The notes below the pieces were generated by a model, which ran no database searches, was not told where the DNA came from, and worked only from the letters and a program-made list of their open reading frames with translations. Below, one piece after another: positions 53,990 to 64,000 of a DNA stretch of 64,000 nucleotides (position 1 is its first letter; each line of letters opens with the position of its first letter). The DNA is taken from positions 558,001 through 622,000 of the forward strand of contig CAJHZI010000589.1 of the NCBI GenBank assembly GCA_905160935.1, in the 5' to 3' direction. Source of the DNA: Enchytraeus crypticus. Lineage: Eukaryota > Annelida > Clitellata > Enchytraeida > Enchytraeidae. The translations under genes were made by a program, and so were the position numbers.

Positions 53990-54335
53990 ATTAAAGTACG
54001 TTCAAGCAACTGAAGGATTACAGTAGTTCAAGCAACTTATACAAATTACATGTAAGCTCAAGCAACTGAAAGATTAAAGCCTATCATCCCTTACGAGTAA
54101 TACTGAGTAAGCAAAACCTACGTAGACACAACGGATATATTTGTGCTACATTTCATAGATATGCAAGCAACTTAAATCTTAAAGGACGTTCAAGCAACTG
54201 AATGATTACAATATAGTTCAAGCAACTAAGACGTAAATTAAGCTCAAGCAGCTGAAAGTTTAAAGCATATCATCCCATATGAGAAATACTGAGTAAGCAA
54301 AACCAACATAGACACAAAGGATGTACGCGTATGTA
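53990..54335. repeat. Tandem duplication of about 185-190 bp
   Basis: ACGTTCAAGCAACTGAA..., AGCTCAAGCAACTGAAAG..., TATCATCCCTTACGAG... and GAGTAAGCAAAACC at 53999-54130 recur in order at 54186-54312. Confidence 0.75.
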
Positions 54336-54339
54336 CCTG

Positions 54340-55145
54340 TACAACAAGACTACTCACAAATGGTGTGATAACAGTAGTAATTGGCATAGAATTTATAGAC
54401 TAGATAATGACTAATTGATAGACAAGTGAGAAAGTATGTAGCCAGTGGTTAGAACTGTTGCTCGTAACGCATTTGTTAGCTGAATGGTATGAAACTGTCT
54501 AAAACTTACTGTTGTCAATTATATCATATCCTACACGCCTTCACATAACAATAATTTAAGTTTACTTCCCCAATTAAAGCTTAACAAGTTTAAAAAGACT
54601 CTTAAAATTCTAAAGTTCTTATAATAATTATAAAAGTTAGACTCATTTAAAAGCATTTTTCAAATCTGACCAGATGTGTCAGAATGCTCTGGAATTGGAT
54701 TTGCAAAAAGCGCCCGAACCCAGCGGAAATGGAATTCAGTGCACTTCTAAAATTTATCATGGTTAATTCACTCTGTTGATCTAGAAAGATCAACAGAGAT
54801 CAACAGATCATTAAAATTGTTATAACAGGCTGGAACATTCAAGGTGGCGAGTGATGAAGTGATAAAGCAGCGTGAAATCGTGAAAGCAAAACGCCGAAAC
54901 CCTGCTCCTAGATCTTCAATGACTGATGGCGGCAGTTCTACTACTTCAGGAAGCAGCAATGGGGTTAGTATAATTTAGTATAAGTTAGTTAGTCTGGTGA
55001 ATTAATTAATTAGTTATTACTGGATTATTACTGCAATATCTGATACTACAGAAATCTTTCAAAGTTAGAAAAGCTCATGCAGGTTCATACAGATAAACGT
55101 AGGTACACAATATACAAGTACATAATGTCAGTCATAAATTTAATA
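54340..55145. other. Unassigned interval
   Basis: No coding region supported; a short duplicated word AGATCAACAGA occurs near 54787-54805. Confidence 0.35.
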
Positions 55146-55169
55146 ATATTAGAGATGGGAATATTATGA

Positions 55170-55370
55170 ATTTCCAGAGTTCGGGTTCGGTTCGGTTTGT
55201 TGAAAATGAGAGTTCGGGTTCGGTTAGCAGTTGACAATTTGAGAGTTTGGTTCGGTTCGTTGAAAATAAAAGTTCGGTTCGGTTTCGATTCTAACTCGGG
55301 TTCGGTTCGGGTTTGGCTTGCTTTCCAACTCACAGGAATTCGATTTGAGTTCGAAATGGTTTGGTTTGGA
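55170..55370. repeat. GGTTCGGTTCGGG minisatellite, left block
   Basis: Degenerate units of GTTCGGGTTCGGTTCGGTTTG type. Protein-like readings of it (RTEPEL...) are artefacts. Confidence 0.8.
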
Positions 55371-56030
55371 TAATGTTGCAATTGTTTAACTTTACTTATA
55401 ATAGTCATGGTTATAAAAAACATGTTTAAAATGGTTTTTGGTAAATATGCTTAAAAATTCAAATTATAAAAAATAAATTAAAAAAATAAAAATAATTTAA
55501 AAGTCCTAATAGCTGCCACATTTTTTCACCTGGGTAAAAATATGACAATGAAAAAAGAGAGAAGTGCTATTTATTCCTTTACATTTCTTGAAATATTATA
55601 AGTTGACCAACAAATGTTCATAATATAGATATTTAGCTTTATTATTAATATCTGGAATATTCTCCTTGATTATAATGAGCAATTAGAATGCTTCATCAAT
55701 TTTTAAATTTTTTTATTTATTCCTTTACATTTATTGAAATATTATAAGTTGACCAACAAATGTTCATAATATAGATATTTATTTAGCTTTATTATTAATA
55801 TCTGGAATATTCTCCATGATTATAACGAGCAATTAGAATGCTTCATCAATTTTTAAATTTTTTTGTCACTGTAGGCCTATATATTAGATGCGTTTATAAT
55901 TAAGTGAAAATGTCTCGGCTACAATTTGATCCAATATTTCAGAGGAAAAGTGCAATTTAGTAACATAAAAATGTCAAATAAAGATATGTGTAAAACACGT
56001 GTACTTCCTTAGAAAAATGATCATCAATCG

Positions 56031-56370
56031 TCGGATCAAGCTGGCGAGCAAAAAAAGAAGGTCCAAAAATGGTGCAAATGCCAAAATTCAGAAATTCAGT
56101 CCAAAGTATAAAGAAACCCTAAGGTACATCACGAAGCTTATTACTGGTCAGTTGATAGCAAACGGTGTATATTATATACACCGTTTGTACAGTAATAAGC
56201 TTCATGATGTACCTTAGGGTTTCTTTATACTTTGGACTGAATTTCTGGATTTTGGCATTTGCACCGTTTTTGGACCTTCTTTTTTGCTCGCCGGCTTGAT
56301 TTTGTCTCAATAGTGCTCGATGTTGTCATTGATGACTGTAGCACTCTAATTGTTGTTATTGTTGCTGTTT
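56031..56370. repeat. Inverted pair of module repeats
   Basis: 56031-56145 and 56188-56310 are reverse complements with few differences (AGGTCCAAAAA-GGTGCAAAT, TCAGTCCAAAGTATAAAG, ACCCTAAGGTACATCA-GAAG). Around the centre AACGGTGTATA (56161-56171) pairs perfectly with 56175-56185. The right arm continues to 56370 with GCTCGATGTTGTCATTG and GTAGCACTCTAATTGTTG. Confidence 0.88.
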
Positions 56371-56619
56371 CAAATTTGAAACTCTCAGATCAATTATGAA
56401 GTAACGAAAATACATGTAGTTATGAAATTATTGTATTGCTATGGTGCAAAATAATTTTCTCCAGATATTCTTACCACATATAGAATGTCATATATAATTA
56501 TTTGTAAATCTGGCTGCAAAAATATTACGGTGGCACACTAAAATTAGAAAAAATTCATAATTTGAATTTAAGAACAAATCCACCTAGATTGAGTCATTTT
56601 CAGATTTTTATGGAATACT

Positions 56620-56735
56620 CTCGTCACTTTTGTCTCTTGGATGTTAATCTTCATTCCATATTTCAGTGCTGTATCATTCAGACTATCCATTATCTTCTGT
56701 AGGCCTGTCTCGCTTCCCGCAACCATTCCTTTGTA
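56620..56735 (-). pseudogene. LINE family A RT palm scrap
   Basis: Minus strand: KGMVAGSETGLQKIMDSLND, then TALKYGMKINIQ. This is the segment after the FADD box in the copy at 15590-15850. Confidence 0.65.
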
Positions 56736-56879
56736 CCGCTACCATTTTAAAGTATGTGTCGGAACCAGCATTTCCTGAATATATGCTGTTAGAGACTGTA
56801 ACACATGTAAATACAAAAACTAATATATATTTGTATTGTTCTTACTATCTTTATTTAATGTCAGGCTGGTGAAGAAGAA

Positions 56880-57045
56880 AGAGACTACAAGAGTTTGGTT
56901 CAGTTCGGTTTGGACGAAGTCAGGGTTCGGGTTCGGCCAGAGTCTGGGTTCGGGTTCGATTAGTGTTCGGTCTGAGTCTGGGTTCGAGTTCGGTTCGGTT
57001 AAAATTCTAGATTTTAGGGTTCGGTTCGGGTTCGGTTCGATTCCC
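56880..57045. repeat. GGTTCGGTTCGGG minisatellite, right block
   Basis: Same unit type as 55170-55370 (CAGGGTTCGGGTTCGGCC, GTTCGAGTTCGGTTCGG). Confidence 0.8.
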
Positions 57046-57125
57046 ATCACTAAAATTTATTTGCAGTCTTTGTAAACCATCCTCTTAATAAACAGTAAAA
57101 ACAGTAAACACATATTATAGTGAAA

Positions 57126-57338
57126 TGATCAACTATGCTGATATCTATCACTTTTTTGTTCCACATGTTTAAACCGTTAGCCAATATAGTCCTCCATGTA
57201 GCCTTTCCAGTGAATGTCCGCGATTTTAATTTCATATCAGCGCGGCTGTGATTCGAACCCACGAGAGTTCAAATCACCTCAGGATCTGTCATGCAATACT
57301 TCATGACTTTAACCCTACGCTATTGAGACATTCAGAGC
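57126..57338 (-). repeat. tRNA-like SINE family S2, copy 2
   Basis: The reverse complement matches 47241-47453: the CAACTATGCTGATATCTATC tail, CCACATGTTTAAACCGTTAG, the B box GTGGGTTCGAATCAC, and CTACGCTATTGAGACATTC. Confidence 0.75.
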
Positions 57339-57339
57339 T

Positions 57340-58005
57340 AACAATATGAAGTTATTGTCACACATAGTCATTAGACTCTGCACAGTTTTAAGACAGAGCA
57401 TATAAGGATGGGGGCTATCTCACTAAGTTTATCAGACAACTATTATTTGCCTTTAATGGCTGCAAATAATCAAGCGATCAAGAGCTCAAATGCTTCTCAG
57501 TCTTTCCAGGCAGTGATTCAAATGAGGTCCCGCTAACTTCCCGAGGGATGACTCAAAAATAGTCCGGCAGACTCTGCCTGTTTCAGACCAATAGCTCTCT
57601 CGCTCAATCAATATCGTTCCTTCTTTCGGGACCTAGTGTGCTTGCCCCTTGAGAAGCCCTCCAGGTCGTGCCGAGCCCTTGAGGTCTCCGCTTCTTCACA
57701 CCACTTGCTGGTGATTACTAGCAATCCTTATAAATTTTTACTCGCCATAAATTATAAATTTATGATGAGTAAAAATATGTATTTTAATTTTATATATTTA
57801 AATTATAAAATATATATTTAAATTTTATCGCTGTGTCATATTTTTAATTCCTAAATATTAACGCTAAAGCTCTCTCATTTGTCCTTTGTAAATTTTCGGA
57901 GATTATATCATTAAAAAACGCTACGTCACATTTCTAATTCATAAATATTAACGCAATTTACAGCTCTGTCACATGTCCACTATTAATTTCTGGTAAGTAT
58001 AATTT
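57340..58005. other. Unassigned interval
   Basis: No gene recognised; AT-rich duplicated words (AATTCCTAAATATTAACGC / AATTCATAAATATTAACGC) occur near 57845 and 57935. Confidence 0.35.
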
Positions 58006-58009
58006 TCTT

Positions 58010-59196
58010 CCTGTCCTCATATTTCATCCTCATCTTCCCTTAAATCCCAGTTTAATCAGGGTCGGGATACGAATTGACTTTCTCCAGTCCTCATTGTCCC
58101 ACACCATGTCATCAGTCAATCCCGTATTTTTTCATGTCCTTCTTAATTACCGCATCCCACTTCAATTATGGTCTACCTCTCTCTAGCTTAACATCCAGCT
58201 CTTCCCTCCAAACTCTCTTTACTGCATCCTCATCTGCCTTTCTCACAATATGCCCATACCATCTCAATCTCGATTGAGTCAACCTATCCCGGATCCCCTC
58301 AACATTCAAATTTATCCTCACATATTCATTTTAAATCAATCAATCAATAAGAATTTAACGTCCGGTTCATTAACCGTACATAACCGTTTAACCACATTGG
58401 TCCTGTTTAACGTCATTTAATTTTCCATTCTGTCCTTCCTAGTTCTTCCACACATTAGACTCAGCATGCTCATTTCTGTCACATTCAAACTCTGCAAATG
58501 TTCCCTTTTTAGTGCCCAACAATCCGAAACATACATTATTACAGGCCTTACCACAAAACTCTAAAATTTGCCTTTCAGTCTCAATGAGATTCTCCTATCA
58601 CACAAAACTCCGCTAGCTGCTCTCACCTTTGCCCATCCAGCCTGAATCCTACTAGTAATCTCCTTTTCCAACTACCCATTATCCTCATTACAGACCCCAA
58701 ATAGGTAAAATTTGTTGCCTTCCTTAACTCCACACCCTGACTTATTACTCTATTTCCGTTTATCATGTCACCCTTCCATCTTCTCTCCATATGCTCCTTT
58801 TTTTTCTTAGTTACCCTCAGTCATTTACTTTCCAATGCCTCTCTCACTTTTTCCAACATCTCGCTTACTTTCTCCGCAGTGTCTCCTACTATCACCAGAT
58901 CATCTTCAAATAGCATGCACCATGGGGCCTCCGTAATTACTCTCTTAAAGCAACTCATACATAATCAAAATTAACAAATAGAGACTTAGGGCTGATCCTT
59001 GATGTACCTCTTTCCTCACCTCAAAACTCTCAGATTGTCAACTCTCCACTCTCACACTAGTCTTCACCCTGCTGTACATATCTTTGATTAACTCAACATA
59101 CCTCCTGTTCACTTTCCTCTTCTTCAGAACTTACCACATCAGTTCTCTCGGAACCCTACCATAGGCCTTTTCTTGATCCACAAGTACCATCCGTAT
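58010..59196 (-). pseudogene. RTE-like LINE (family C), RT and C-terminal part
   Basis: The minus strand runs from RMVLVDQEKAYGRVPRELMW (59190) through VLKKRKVNRRYVELIKDMYS, VHQGSALSLYLL and APWCMLFEDDLVIVGDT (58900; FEDD replaces the usual FADD). It continues through the thumb and the RYGHIVRKADEDAV block to a terminal basic RGRP. Stops interrupt several places. The preceding part of the same ORF is at 61250-61480, displaced by a CR1-like insertion. Confidence 0.82.
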
Positions 59197-61250
59197 CTAA
59201 ACAAAAACAAAGTTCAAACACAGAATGCTACCTAAGTGGTTTAATGTCGAAGCTAGAAAATGGCAAGGAAAGAAATATGACATGTGGGTGAAATTTAAAT
59301 GTCGTAAGGACCATGAGAGTTGGAAAGAATATAAGATTGCAAGGAATAAGTGAATGCGGCATATAAGGAAGCGAAGAAAAATTTTGAGGAAAAATTATCT
59401 AAAAATGTTAAAATTGATGCAAAATCGTTTTACTCATGTGTTGTAAGTCCAAAGTCAGAGATGCAGTGGGCCCACTAATCAATTTAGATGGTAAAGTTAT
59501 AACAAGGAAGAATGAAATGTGTAATAACTATTCTCAATAACTATTTTGGTTTAGTGTTTGTAAAGAATCCAACATGGGAATGTTGCCACGTATAGATCCT
59601 TTACTGGAAGATGTACATGGGATGGAAAGTATTTTAGTAGATGCAGAAATTGCAACAGAGAAGTTAAAGAAGTTAAAACCGGAGAAAGCACTGGGGGTTG
59701 ATGGCATCCCCACGAGGTTACTAATTGAAATGGCAGATTGTATTTATAGGCTAGTTTCTATAATTTTTAATAACACATTGAACACAGGATGCATACCAAC
59801 GCCATGGAAGATGTCCAATGTATTACCTATTTACAAGGGGGGAAAGAGGGTTGAACCAGGGAACTATAGACCTGTGGGCCTTACTCCACATTTATGCATG
59901 GTTCTTGAGAGTATAATAAAGGATAAACTAACAAATCATTTGAAGAAACACAACATCTTAAGAAAATCTCAGCATGGATTCATGAATAAAAGATCATGCT
60001 TTACTAACTTAATTAGCTTTTTAGAGAAATTGAATAAGTGGATAGAGGAGGGAGAGACTGTTGACACAGTGTACTTGGATTCCAGAAAGGCTTTTGATAC
60101 TGTCCCTCACAAGAGACTTCTACGTAAGATTAAGTCTTGTCTTGCGGAATAGATGGGAAGTTATACAAATGGATAGAAGATTGGTTAAGAGGGAGGAAGC
60201 AGAGGGTTGCACTGGGTGAGGCTAAATCAGGTTAGGTGGAGGTAGCTTCGGGGGTGCCACAGGGTTCAGTGTTGTGGCCAATATTCTTTCTGATCTTCAT
60301 AAATGATATAGATACAGGAATAGTTAATACGATCTTAAAGTTTGCTGATGATACAAAACTATTTGGAAAAGTTGGTATGAAAGACCAAAGTGACAGTATG
60401 GTTCGGGACTTACATGTGCCAAGTAAGTGGTCCCAAAAATGGGGCTTAGAATTTAATGTGGACAAGTGTAAGGTAATTCACTTTGGTAAAAATAACCCTA
60501 ATAAAGAATATGTTGTAAATAATAAGATACTGCATGTAGTGAGTGAGAAGGATTTAGGGGTAATATTTAGGCAGGACCTCAAAGTCAGGAAACATGTACT
60601 GTGGCTGTTAAAGCAGCCAAGAGGACCTTAGGACTAATAAAGAGAACATTCCAAAGTAGAGATAAAGGCATTGTTTTAGGATTGTACAAATCTTTGATTC
60701 GACCTCATCTGGAGTATTGTATATCAGTGTGGAGATCATACTACAGGAAGGATATTGAGCTTATTGAAGCAGTGCAAAGAAGAGCATTAGGAACTATTAA
60801 GGGATTGAAAGCATTAGGGTATGAGGAGAGGCTAAGGGTAGTTCAACTGACAACCTTAGAAACCAGGAGAATTAGAGGTGATCTTATAGAGGTTTATAAA
60901 ATAATGCGTGGGCTTACAGAATTAAGAGCAACAGATTTTTTCAAATTCTCCAATAATGGTTTAAGGGGTCTTAGCTATAAGTTGTTTAAGCCTAGTGTAA
61001 GGACAGACTAAAGGAAGTTTTATTTTTCTCAAAGGGTGATTGATAGGTGGAACTCTTTGAATGAGGAGGTTACGAATGCGGTGTCTGTGAATAGTTTTAA
61101 AAATAAGCTGGATGATGTAATCATTTATGATTGGGGATTAAAATATATGGCTTTCTTCCCTTGGCTTTCTTCCGTTGTTCCTGCTACCTAATTTTGACTA
61201 TTGATTGAATAACGAAAAATGTAGCAGTTCTGGTCAATTCTGCTAAATTC
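59197..61250 (+). mobile_element. CR1-like LINE inserted into the RTE-like LINE
   Basis: A 5'-truncated element beginning AAACAAAAACAAAG. The pre-RT region (WFNVEARKWQGKKYDMW; WKEYKIARNK) is followed by RT fingers and palm, the C-terminus and a short 3' UTR ending ...TCTGTTAA. The bases ATCT occur on both sides (59193-59196 and 61251-61254), where the uninterrupted RTE copy at 63094 has one AGAT/ATCT, so they probably are a 4-bp target duplication. Confidence 0.8.
59574..61170 (+). pseudogene. CR1-like reverse transcriptase ORF (frameshifted)
   Basis: Visible in order are EKALGVDGIPTRLL (fingers), GNYRPVGLTP, KSQHGFMNKRSCFTNL, VYLDSRKAFDTVPHKRL (motif A, D present), VPQGSVLWPIFFLIFINDID, and LKFADDTKLFG (motif C with both aspartates). 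Then come KWGLEFNVDKCKVIHFG, LGLYKSLIRPHLEYCISVW, QRRALGTIKG and, after a stop at 61011, FYFSQRVIDRWNSLNEEV and NSFKNKLDD. Frame breaks fall at about 60150 and 60600, with a stop at 61011. The motifs are well preserved, so this is a relatively young but inactive copy. Confidence 0.85.
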
Positions 61251-61480
61251 TGTTAAATCTTCTTCCTCTTTCTCCTTTTCTTCTCCATCAATTGCCTCAA
61301 CATAAAGATCTGCTCTGTTGTCGAGCTTCCAGGCATAAACCAAAACTGGTTGCCCTTAATGTTTGTTGATCCTCTTAACCTACTCTCCACTACTCTCTGC
61401 CATACCTTCATTATGTGGCTCAACAGCTTAATACCTCTATAATTCTTACCTGTCCTCATATTCATATTTTCTAATTAAAA
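61250..61480 (-). pseudogene. RTE-like LINE (family C), RT fingers piece
   Basis: Minus strand: NYRGIKLLSHIMKVWQRVV, then GNQFWFMPGSSTTEQIFML, RQLMEKKRRKRKKI. It joins in content to 59196 downward if the CR1-like element is removed. Confidence 0.8.
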
Positions 61481-61489
61481 CAACTTTTT

Positions 61490-61766
61490 CATTTTTAGGA
61501 AATTTATATATATTGATTTCTTAAGATCTGAGTTCATTGCTAGATCGTCCGCCTTAGGATTGAGGGTTTCGAGTTAAAACCAGGTTCAATTAAAAGTGCC
61601 CATTTTTCCAGATGTGTGCATTTTTGCATACAGCTTCGTCTAGTTTCATATATTTTTACCATTTGCTTACAATATCCATATAATATGGATATCGTATTTT
61701 TATTTCATATTAATTCTCATTTCTATTTTCATTTTTTAATCATAATGATGTAGTAATATACTAATA
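61490..61766. other. AT-rich interval
   Basis: Contains a weak tRNA-like stretch (TAGATCGTCCGCCTTAGG near 61541) but no gene. Confidence 0.3.
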
Positions 61767-61969
61767 TTGAGTATTGATATTTATTATATTGTGAAGGGTG
61801 TTTTCAAGGGTTTCAGTTTCGGTGCACCATCAAGTTCTACCAACAACTTGTTTAGCTCTGATTCTCATTGAGTATTGATATTTATTATATTGTGAAGGGT
61901 GTTTTCAAGGGTTTCAGTTTCGGTGCACCATCAAGTTCTACCAACAACTTGTTTAGCTCTGATTCTCAT
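61767..61969 (+). repeat. Perfect 101-bp tandem duplication
   Basis: 61767-61867 and 61868-61968 are identical as far as I can see (TGAGTATTGATATTTATTAT ... CTCTGATTCTCATT). The unit contains the 3' splice-site-like sequence and the first part of the candidate exon. Confidence 0.85.
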
Positions 61970-62178
61970 TCCAATTCGACAACGTTCAATATATCGCCTT
62001 CTACCCATCAGTCCTCCAGTTTTCCTGTAAGTACCAGTCAGGTTGAAGCGTTGAATGCTCAGAAGCAAGAGGATAGTGAAGTCAGGGGTAGTGATGGTAC
62101 TGCAGAAAACTGTTTTCAAGTTTTACCCGAGACCATGAATATTGGAGATAAAAGATCAGTCAGCACAAATAACGCAGA
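61897..62178 (+). CDS. Candidate host exon with FxFG motif
   Basis: An open stretch reading GVFKGFSFGAPSSS, then Ser/Thr/Asn-rich sequence and a charged end (VEALNAQKQEDSEVRG). It ends before GTAAGTTTTT, a good 5' splice site, and begins after ATTATATTGTGAAG, a weak 3' splice site. FSFG inside a Ser/Thr-rich disordered stretch is what FG nucleoporins look like, but a single motif does not establish identity. The tandem 101-bp duplication copies the acceptor and the first about 70 bp, giving a second possible acceptor. It could also be chance coding inside repeats. Flanked on both sides by LINE pieces. Confidence 0.35.
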
Positions 62179-62199
62179 GTAAGTTTTTTCTTATTGTAT

Positions 62200-62440
62200 G
62201 ATATATCATATCTTTTCCCGTGTTGGGTCCAGGTCGTTTGAAGAACTGTGTCCTACCGGTAACCGCACAATGTCGTAGAAGGTGATTAACGCACTAAGAT
62301 CCATACCAACGTCAGAAAGGGCATTCGGTTGGTGAGCGCCTAGGCTCCAGTAATTGCCACGAAACTTAAACGAATGGATAAACTTCAAAATCAATGAACT
62401 TCTATCAATGCACGGCGTACGGGGCCCCGGACCACAAGGT
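62200..62440. other. Unassigned interval
   Basis: No gene recognised between the candidate exon and the RTE-like LINE. Confidence 0.3.
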
Positions 62441-64000
62441 TAGGGGAGAAGGGTGGATGTGTGAAAAGGAGATTTATCAAGTAGCTAGGCAAAGAGAGAA
62501 GCAAAGACGGGATGTAGGCAGTGTGAAATGTATAGAGGGAAATAATGGGAAAGTATTAACAGAAGATGGAGAGATTGTTGAACGTTGGGGAGAGTATTTT
62601 TGTTATTTGTCAAATGATGGTGTTAGTGAAGGCCTTGAAGATGATGTAAGTAGCGAAGGATTTGAGGATTTGGAAGTACAGTATGTTACAGTTGAAGAGG
62701 TTGAGAGGGCATTAAAGAAAATGCATAATAGTAAAGCTGTGGGGTTGGATGAAATTCCGGTGGAAGTGTGGAAGATTGTACTTTTGGGAGCGTTGGAGTG
62801 GTTGAGTTGCTTGTTTGACAAGATGTTATGGGGGGACAGGATGCCAGAAGGGTGGAGGTTGAGTTGTTTAGTGCCGGTATTTAGGGGTAAAGGGGACATT
62901 CAAGAATGTATGAATTTTAGAGGTATTAAGCTGTTGAGCCATACAATGAAGCTATGGGAGTGAGTAGTGGAGAGTAGGTTGAGAGGTTCAACAAACATTA
63001 AGGGCAACCCGTTTGGGTTTATGCCTGGAAGGTCGACAACAGAGCCGATCTTTATGTTGAGGCAATTGATGGAGAAGAAAAGGAGTGAGAGGAAGAAGAT
63101 ACAGATGGTATTTGTGGATCTCGAAAAGGCCTATTATCATAGGCCTTTTCGAGATCCACAAATACCATCTGTATCTTCTCTCGGTTTCCGAGAGAACTGG
63201 TGTGGAAAGTTTTGAAGAAGAGGAAAGTGAACAGGAGGGATGTTGAGTTAATCAAAGATGTGTACAGCAGGGTGAAGACTAGTGTGAGAGTGGAGAGTGG
63301 ACAATCTGAGAGCTTTGATGTGAAGATCGGGGTACATCAAGGATTAGCCCTAAGTCCATATTTGTTAATTTTGATTGGATGAGTTGCTTAAGGGAGTTCT
63401 TAAGGAGGCCCCATGGTGCATGCTATTTGCAGATGATCTGGTGATAGTAGGAGACACTGTGGAGAAAGTAATCGAGATGTTGGAAAACGCGAGAGAGGCA
63501 CTGGAAAGTAAACGATTGAGGGTGAATAAGGAAAAAACGGAGCATTTAGTGAGTAGATGGAAGGGTGTGATGATAAACGGAGATAGAGTAAAAAGTCAGG
63601 GTGTAGAGCTAAAGAAGGTAATAGATTAAGTATTTGGGATCTGTAATAGAGGACAATGGGGAGTTGGAAAAGGAGGTTACTAGTAGGATTCAGGCTGGAT
63701 GGGCAAAGTGGTGGGCTGCTAGTAGAGTGTTGTGTGATAGGAGAATCCCACTAAGACTGAAATTTAAATTTTATAGTTCTGTGGTAAGGCCAGTAATGAT
63801 GTATGGTTCGGAATGTTGGGCACTAAAAAGGGAACATTTGCGAGTTTGCATGTGGCAGAAATGAGAATGTTGTGTCTAATGTGTGGAAGATCTAGGAAGG
63901 ACAGAATGAAAAATGAATATGTGAGGATGAATTTGAATGTTGAGGGGATCGAGGATAGGTTGGCTCAGTCGAGATTGAGATGGTATGGGCATATTGTAAG
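62440..64000 (+). pseudogene. RTE-like LINE (family C), long copy running off the window
   Basis: In order, partly in one frame: KEIYQVARQREKQRRDVGSV, ERWGEYFCYLSND, ALKKMHNSKAVGLDEIPVEV, MNFRGIKLLSHTMKLWE, a stop, ESRLRGSTNIKGNPFGFMPG, then QMVFVDLEKAY (motif A). A palindromic insertion breaks the frame, followed by VLKKRKVNRRDVELIKDVYS, IGVHQGLALSPYLL, APWCMLFADDLVIVGDT (catalytic FADD intact), EALESKRLRVNKEKTEHLVS, GSVIEDNGELEKEVTSRIQA, RPVMMYGSECWALKREH and, at the edge, LAQSRLRWYGHIV. Stops at 62961 and about 63627 and the insertion at 63135 make it non-functional. The sequence continues beyond 64000. Confidence 0.85.
63094..63179. repeat. Perfect palindrome, 41-bp arms, 4-bp loop
   Basis: 63094-63134 and 63139-63179 are exact reverse complements around TATC. 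The left arm is the normal motif-A coding sequence of the LINE; the right arm is an extra inverted copy of it. Confidence 0.95.

Larger units (their letters stand above)
55151..57053. mobile_element. Candidate element with TTCGG-rich ends
   Basis: TAGAGATGGGAAT near 55150 and ATTCCCATCACTA ending near 57053 are inverted. Each adjoins a GGTTCGGTTCGG-type minisatellite (55170-55370 and 56880-57045). The layout resembles a hAT-type element with repetitive sub-termini, but the flanks (AT-rich) give no decisive 8-bp duplication. Inside are an inverted pair of module repeats and a LINE scrap. Confidence 0.45.

Noticed and set aside
54768..54959. 63-residue minus-strand ORF
   Set aside because: No recognised motif, no supporting context, and short enough to be chance.
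55085..55423. ORF rich in RTEPE/NRT words (also 56820-57075)
   Set aside because: They derive from the GGTTCGG minisatellites on both strands.
55999..56310. ORFs beginning RRSKNGANAKIQ on opposite strands
   Set aside because: They are the two arms of an inverted module repeat; also seen at 35382-35651 and 40240-40494.
61541..61600. tRNA-like SINE head
   Set aside because: Only a vague A-box-like stretch is present and the B box is poor.

Overview
This 64-kb window is animal nuclear DNA, not bacterial. It is AT-rich and full of microsatellites, and it carries LINE, BEL/Pao, hAT and Tc1/mariner remnants, tRNA- and 5S-rRNA-derived SINEs, and one exon with a eukaryotic splice acceptor. BEL/Pao together with CR1/L2-like, RTE-like and many hAT elements suggests an invertebrate (arthropod or other), but the sequence does not fix the species. 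Nearly everything is mobile-element debris, much of it nested. The only convincing host gene is the last exon of a mitochondrial ribosomal protein bL34m gene (16881-17136, minus). A weaker host candidate is an FxFG-containing exon at 61897-62178.

Layout. 1-490: tail of a LINE (family A, which recurs at 13073-16075, 29850-30140, 33255-33475, 48605-49600 and 56620-56735). 1394-6360 (minus): a broken BEL/Pao retrotransposon, interrupted by a LINE tail (2400-3200) and a 680-bp hAT with a perfect 8-bp duplication. 6640-10345: a second hAT (6798-7841), tRNA-like SINEs, a palindrome-rich element with GGCCACACACGATCA ends, and a 5S-derived SINE. 11880-16075: LINE fragments, one carrying a hAT insertion. 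16881-17136: the MRPL34 exon. 17681-19190: a cluster of inverted and direct copies of one repeat module, bounded by inverted ends. 22081-22978: a decayed acidic ORF. 26270-28350: an L2/CR1-like LINE with a dead RT motif.

30558-32690 holds the clearest transposition story. A 1,392-bp Tc1/mariner element with near-identical ends and an uninterrupted 354-residue DD37E transposase sits inside a decayed hAT-like gene, whose reading frame rejoins when the element and one TA are removed.

From 33.2 kb onward: hAT copies (33882-34613, 34994-35522, 39648-41972, 50806-52158), AT/AG/GT microsatellite blocks, a 4.3-kb array of about 31-bp units (42745-47085) with an internal 805-bp duplication, SINE copies, a pseudogene of an uncharacterised invertebrate family (52940-53535), and a right end made of RTE-like LINEs. 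A CR1-like LINE (59197-61250) has landed inside one of these.

No genes here form an operon or pathway, and I found no CRISPR, integron, defence or biosynthetic system. The most interesting material is the intact DD37E transposon, the MRPL34 exon, the 5S-derived SINEs, and an unusually high number of perfect or near-perfect palindromes inside LINE and repeat sequence.
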